64,000 nucleotides of DNA from Candidatus Limivivens intestinipullorum (GTDB taxonomy: Bacteria; Bacillota; Clostridia; Lachnospirales; Lachnospiraceae). The stretch spans positions 1-64,000 of the forward strand of contig DVIQ01000035.1 of the NCBI GenBank assembly GCA_018711185.1, in the 5' to 3' direction. Positions 62,264-64,000 of the stretch are shown here, piece after piece. Positions within the stretch are counted from its first letter, which is position 1. Each line of letters begins with the position of its first letter. The position numbers and the translations under genes were made by a program. The notes beneath the pieces are model-generated. The model had not been told where the DNA came from. It worked only from the letters and a program-made list of their open reading frames with translations, and searched no databases.

Positions 62264-63034
62264 TTACCTCCTCTCCGCGGCGCCGAACCGTATACAGGAA
62301 ATCGCCAGGGCGGCTATGGTAATGACGATCGCGGCGGGAATCCAGGGAAGCCATTGAATTTCGGTTTCATAGACTCCCTGGGCGACTTTTCCATACTCGA
62401 TCATCAGAAGATAAAAAGGATAACTTATGGGATAGAGAAACCACAGTTTTGTGTTGATAATGAGTACAGTGGGCACGATGGACACAAGTCCCGCTCCGGC
62501 GGCGAACACCGGCGTCTGAATCAGCACGGCGAGCATCCAGAACACGGCGGCCATGGGAATCGCGGCAAGATAGATGCGCAGAACAACCGGGAACACGAAG
62601 TCCGGCTTCAGGACAAAATCATAATGTTGAAGCTGGGAGGCGGCAGCGGCGCTGATATAATAGGCAAAGACTGCCATGAGCATCTGAACCAGTGACAGTA
62701 TGACCAGTACCAGAAATTTCGCAAGGCACAGCTTTACGATGCTGACCGGAAGGGAAAGCATTTTCAGGATACCCCTCTGGGAGCGCTCTGTCTGGGTGAG
62801 CAGCACAGTGCAGATGACCAGAGACGCCGGTATGATAAACCATACCATTCCCATAAAACCCTGAATGAAAAAATTATTTTCGGGCGTGATGGGAATGTTT
62901 CTGGTATCGAAATTGATCCGGGCATTGACGATACTGGGTATCCACATAATCACCACCGGAATCAAAAGGATCAGTAAAATTTTGGAACGGCGTATTTTTT
63001 GAAATTCTACGCCGAGGGCTGTAAAAAAGCTCAT
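62264..63034 (-). CDS. ABC-2 type permease, LanE/LanG-like
   Basis: The 256-aa permease has six helices (MSFFTALGVEFQKIRRSK, then LILLIPVVIMWIPSIV). The pattern QTERSQRGILKMLSLPVSIVKLCLAKFLV (in two stretches: TERSQRGILKMLSLP and KLCLAKFLVLVIL) is like the lantibiotic-immunity permeases. Start at ATG 63034 after GGAGGTGTTTCGC; a longer open frame upstream lies in the previous gene and is rejected. It overlaps the neighbouring permease by four bases (ATGA). Confidence 0.85.
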   Translation of the reverse strand: MSFFTALGVEFQKIRRSKILLILLIPVVIMWIPSIVNARINFDTRNIPITPENNFFIQGFMGMVWFIIPASLVICTVLLTQTERSQRGILKMLSLPVSIVKLCLAKFLVLVILSLVQMLMAVFAYYISAAAASQLQHYDFVLKPDFVFPVVLRIYLAAIPMAAVFWMLAVLIQTPVFAAGAGLVSIVPTVLIINTKLWFLYPISYPFYLLMIEYGKVAQGVYETEIQWLPWIPAAIVITIAALAISCIRFGAAERR

Positions 63035-63756
63035 GCGAAACACCTCCGGATTTTTTGATAAAGAAGTTCGGCGCCGGAAAGCGCCAGAACTTCGGCGGCA
63101 CAGGCAGTCAGAAGAGAAGCCGCGGTTCCGTTTTCCCGGGCCAGAGCCAGGATCTGGTAGGGCGTGCTGAAAGGAAAGAGGATCAGCACAGGATTGTCCT
63201 GAGGGAAAACCGATACGGTAAAGAGCAGAATGACTCCGATGCCCAGGGAAATCCACATGTTTGGAAAGGCTGAGGCAATCAGCAGGGTCAGGATCACTGT
63301 GGGAAGGGCGGCGATAAACCAGAAGCCTGCCGATAAGGCGTATTCTCTGAGGGAGAATACGGAGCCGGGAAACCAGCGTCCGGCACAGAAGGCAAGGGAC
63401 GCCGTTTCTGTCAGCAGCATAAGCGCCAGAAGCAGCAGCAGGATTACGAGTTTGCCGAAAAAAAGGCCCGCGCTGCTTAGAGGCAGCATTTCCATCTTCT
63501 GAAAGCCGTTGTCGGCAAATTCTGTGTGGTACATCATACAGGCGCCGCACAGGAGCACCAGGAGATTGATCATGGACATCATCTGCCAGTTGGCCTCGGC
63601 CAGAATGGTTAAGGGCTCCCCGGGCAGGGAGGTAAAGGTTTCGGCTCTGGCAAGCATATTTACGATGGGAAAGGCTCCCGCCAGCAGCGCGCCGATTAGA
63701 AAAGCCGGAAAAATGCCGGTCCGTTTCAGTTTTTTCATTTCCAGACTCAGAATCAT
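63031..63756 (-). CDS. ABC-2 type permease, LanE/LanG-like
   Basis: The second permease (241 aa) begins MILSLEMKKLKRTGIFPAFL and has six helices, with YHTEFADNGFQKMEMLPLSS as the loop after the second helix. That region resembles the MutE/EpiE-type immunity permeases that remove antimicrobial peptides from the membrane. The ATG is at 63756, preceded by GGGGGAG and overlapping the ATPase stop. The order ATPase-permease-permease matches LanFEG operons. No lantibiotic gene is in the window. Confidence 0.85.
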   Translation of the reverse strand: MILSLEMKKLKRTGIFPAFLIGALLAGAFPIVNMLARAETFTSLPGEPLTILAEANWQMMSMINLLVLLCGACMMYHTEFADNGFQKMEMLPLSSAGLFFGKLVILLLLLALMLLTETASLAFCAGRWFPGSVFSLREYALSAGFWFIAALPTVILTLLIASAFPNMWISLGIGVILLFTVSVFPQDNPVLILFPFSTPYQILALARENGTAASLLTACAAEVLALSGAELLYQKIRRCFA

Positions 63757-64000
63757 CTTCGCTCCCCCATTCTTCGATTGTCCTCGTCGATCATGGCGAG
63801 GAAGGTATTTTCCAGATTATCCGTGGGAAATCCCATAGACCGGGCGGTTTCTCGAAGGCTCTGAATGCTTCCCTCAAAAAGCAGCCGTCCATGATTCAGG
63901 ATTCCGATGTCGTCTGCCATCAGCTCAACCTCCGAGAGCAGATGAGAGGAGACCAGAACCGTGCAGTCGTACCGCTGGGGAAGAGAGCGGATCAGGGTAC
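63753..64000 (-). CDS. ABC transporter ATP-binding protein, C-terminal fragment
   Basis: This gene continues past the right edge; only the last 82 codons are visible. The H-loop is in TVLVSSHLLSEVELMADDIG, followed by the ILNHGRLLFEGS strand common to LanF/BcrA-type ATPases and a helical tail ending ERR. The stop overlaps the next permease start (ATGA). It should power the two permeases downstream. Confidence 0.85.
   Translation of the reverse strand, partial: TLIRSLPQRYDCTVLVSSHLLSEVELMADDIGILNHGRLLFEGSIQSLRETARSMGFPTDNLENTFLAMIDEDNRRMGERR

Noticed and set aside
62264-63550. 428-aa version of the ABC permease
   Set aside because: The extra 172 residues are antisense-like reading of the neighbouring permease; the ATG at 63034 with GGAGGT starts the true protein.

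Overview
The window looks like a chromosome segment from an anaerobic, spore-forming Gram-positive of the Clostridia, most likely Lachnospiraceae; I cannot resolve the genus. The evidence is strong AGGAGG-type ribosome sites, CodY, a CIRCE-controlled groESL operon, the comM-dprA-topA-codY order, a sigma-K fragment, NADP-type glutamate dehydrogenase, heterodimeric ABC exporters and a BcrA/BcrD-type activase fusion. Gene density is high. The window is cut inside modA on the left and inside an ABC ATPase gene on the right.

Layout. 1-2.5 kb: modABC molybdate importer, interrupted by palindromic elements and a 110-bp tandem repeat. 2.5-3.6 kb: an orphan 3' half of sigK, carrying an AATGA at its boundary, and an Sfp-type phosphopantetheinyl transferase. 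3.7-9.5 kb: comM, dprA, topA, codY. 9.7-14 kb: groES, groEL, a small membrane protein and guaB. 14.3-20.6 kb: membrane-anchored amidase, HEAT-like methyltransferase, oligoendopeptidase F and a two-component system. 20.7-26.9 kb: a six-gene operon (PP-loop sugar amidotransferase-like, DltA-like amino-acid ligase, formyltransferase, carrier protein, MBOAT, SGNH protein). 27-31.6 kb: a giant 2-hydroxyacyl-CoA dehydratase activase-like protein with its own promoter and a structured leader. 31.7-35.7 kb: nitroreductase, GNAT, tRNA-Gly, HAD hydrolase, MATE pump. 35.9-40.7 kb: a three-subunit molybdenum hydroxylase and LrgAB. 40.9-49.1 kb: a KaiC-like/PEP-synthase-like protein, gdhA, a P-type ATPase and an esterase. 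49.1-55.3 kb: a repeat-rich NlpC/P60 wall protein and a heterodimeric ABC exporter. 55.3-62 kb: GH3 glycosidase, sugar ABC transporter and a divergent AraC regulator. 62-64 kb: a LanFEG-like ABC module.

How the genes fit together. The molybdate importer could supply the molybdenum hydroxylase at 36-39.6 kb. The phosphopantetheinyl transferase at 3 kb is the only one in the window and could prime the carrier protein at 24.1 kb. The 20.7-26.9 kb operon is the most interesting system. It has all four logical parts of D-alanylation (ligase, carrier, MBOAT, SGNH protein) plus a formyltransferase with intact N-x-H...D residues and a PP-loop enzyme. I infer an envelope modification that may export a formyl-aminoacyl or similar group. 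A two-component system lies just upstream.

Two families of dispersed intergenic repeats run through the window: a 29-bp palindrome with a longer composite form, and a GC-rich element that is tandemly duplicated between modA and modB. All functional calls rest on reading motifs, with no database search.
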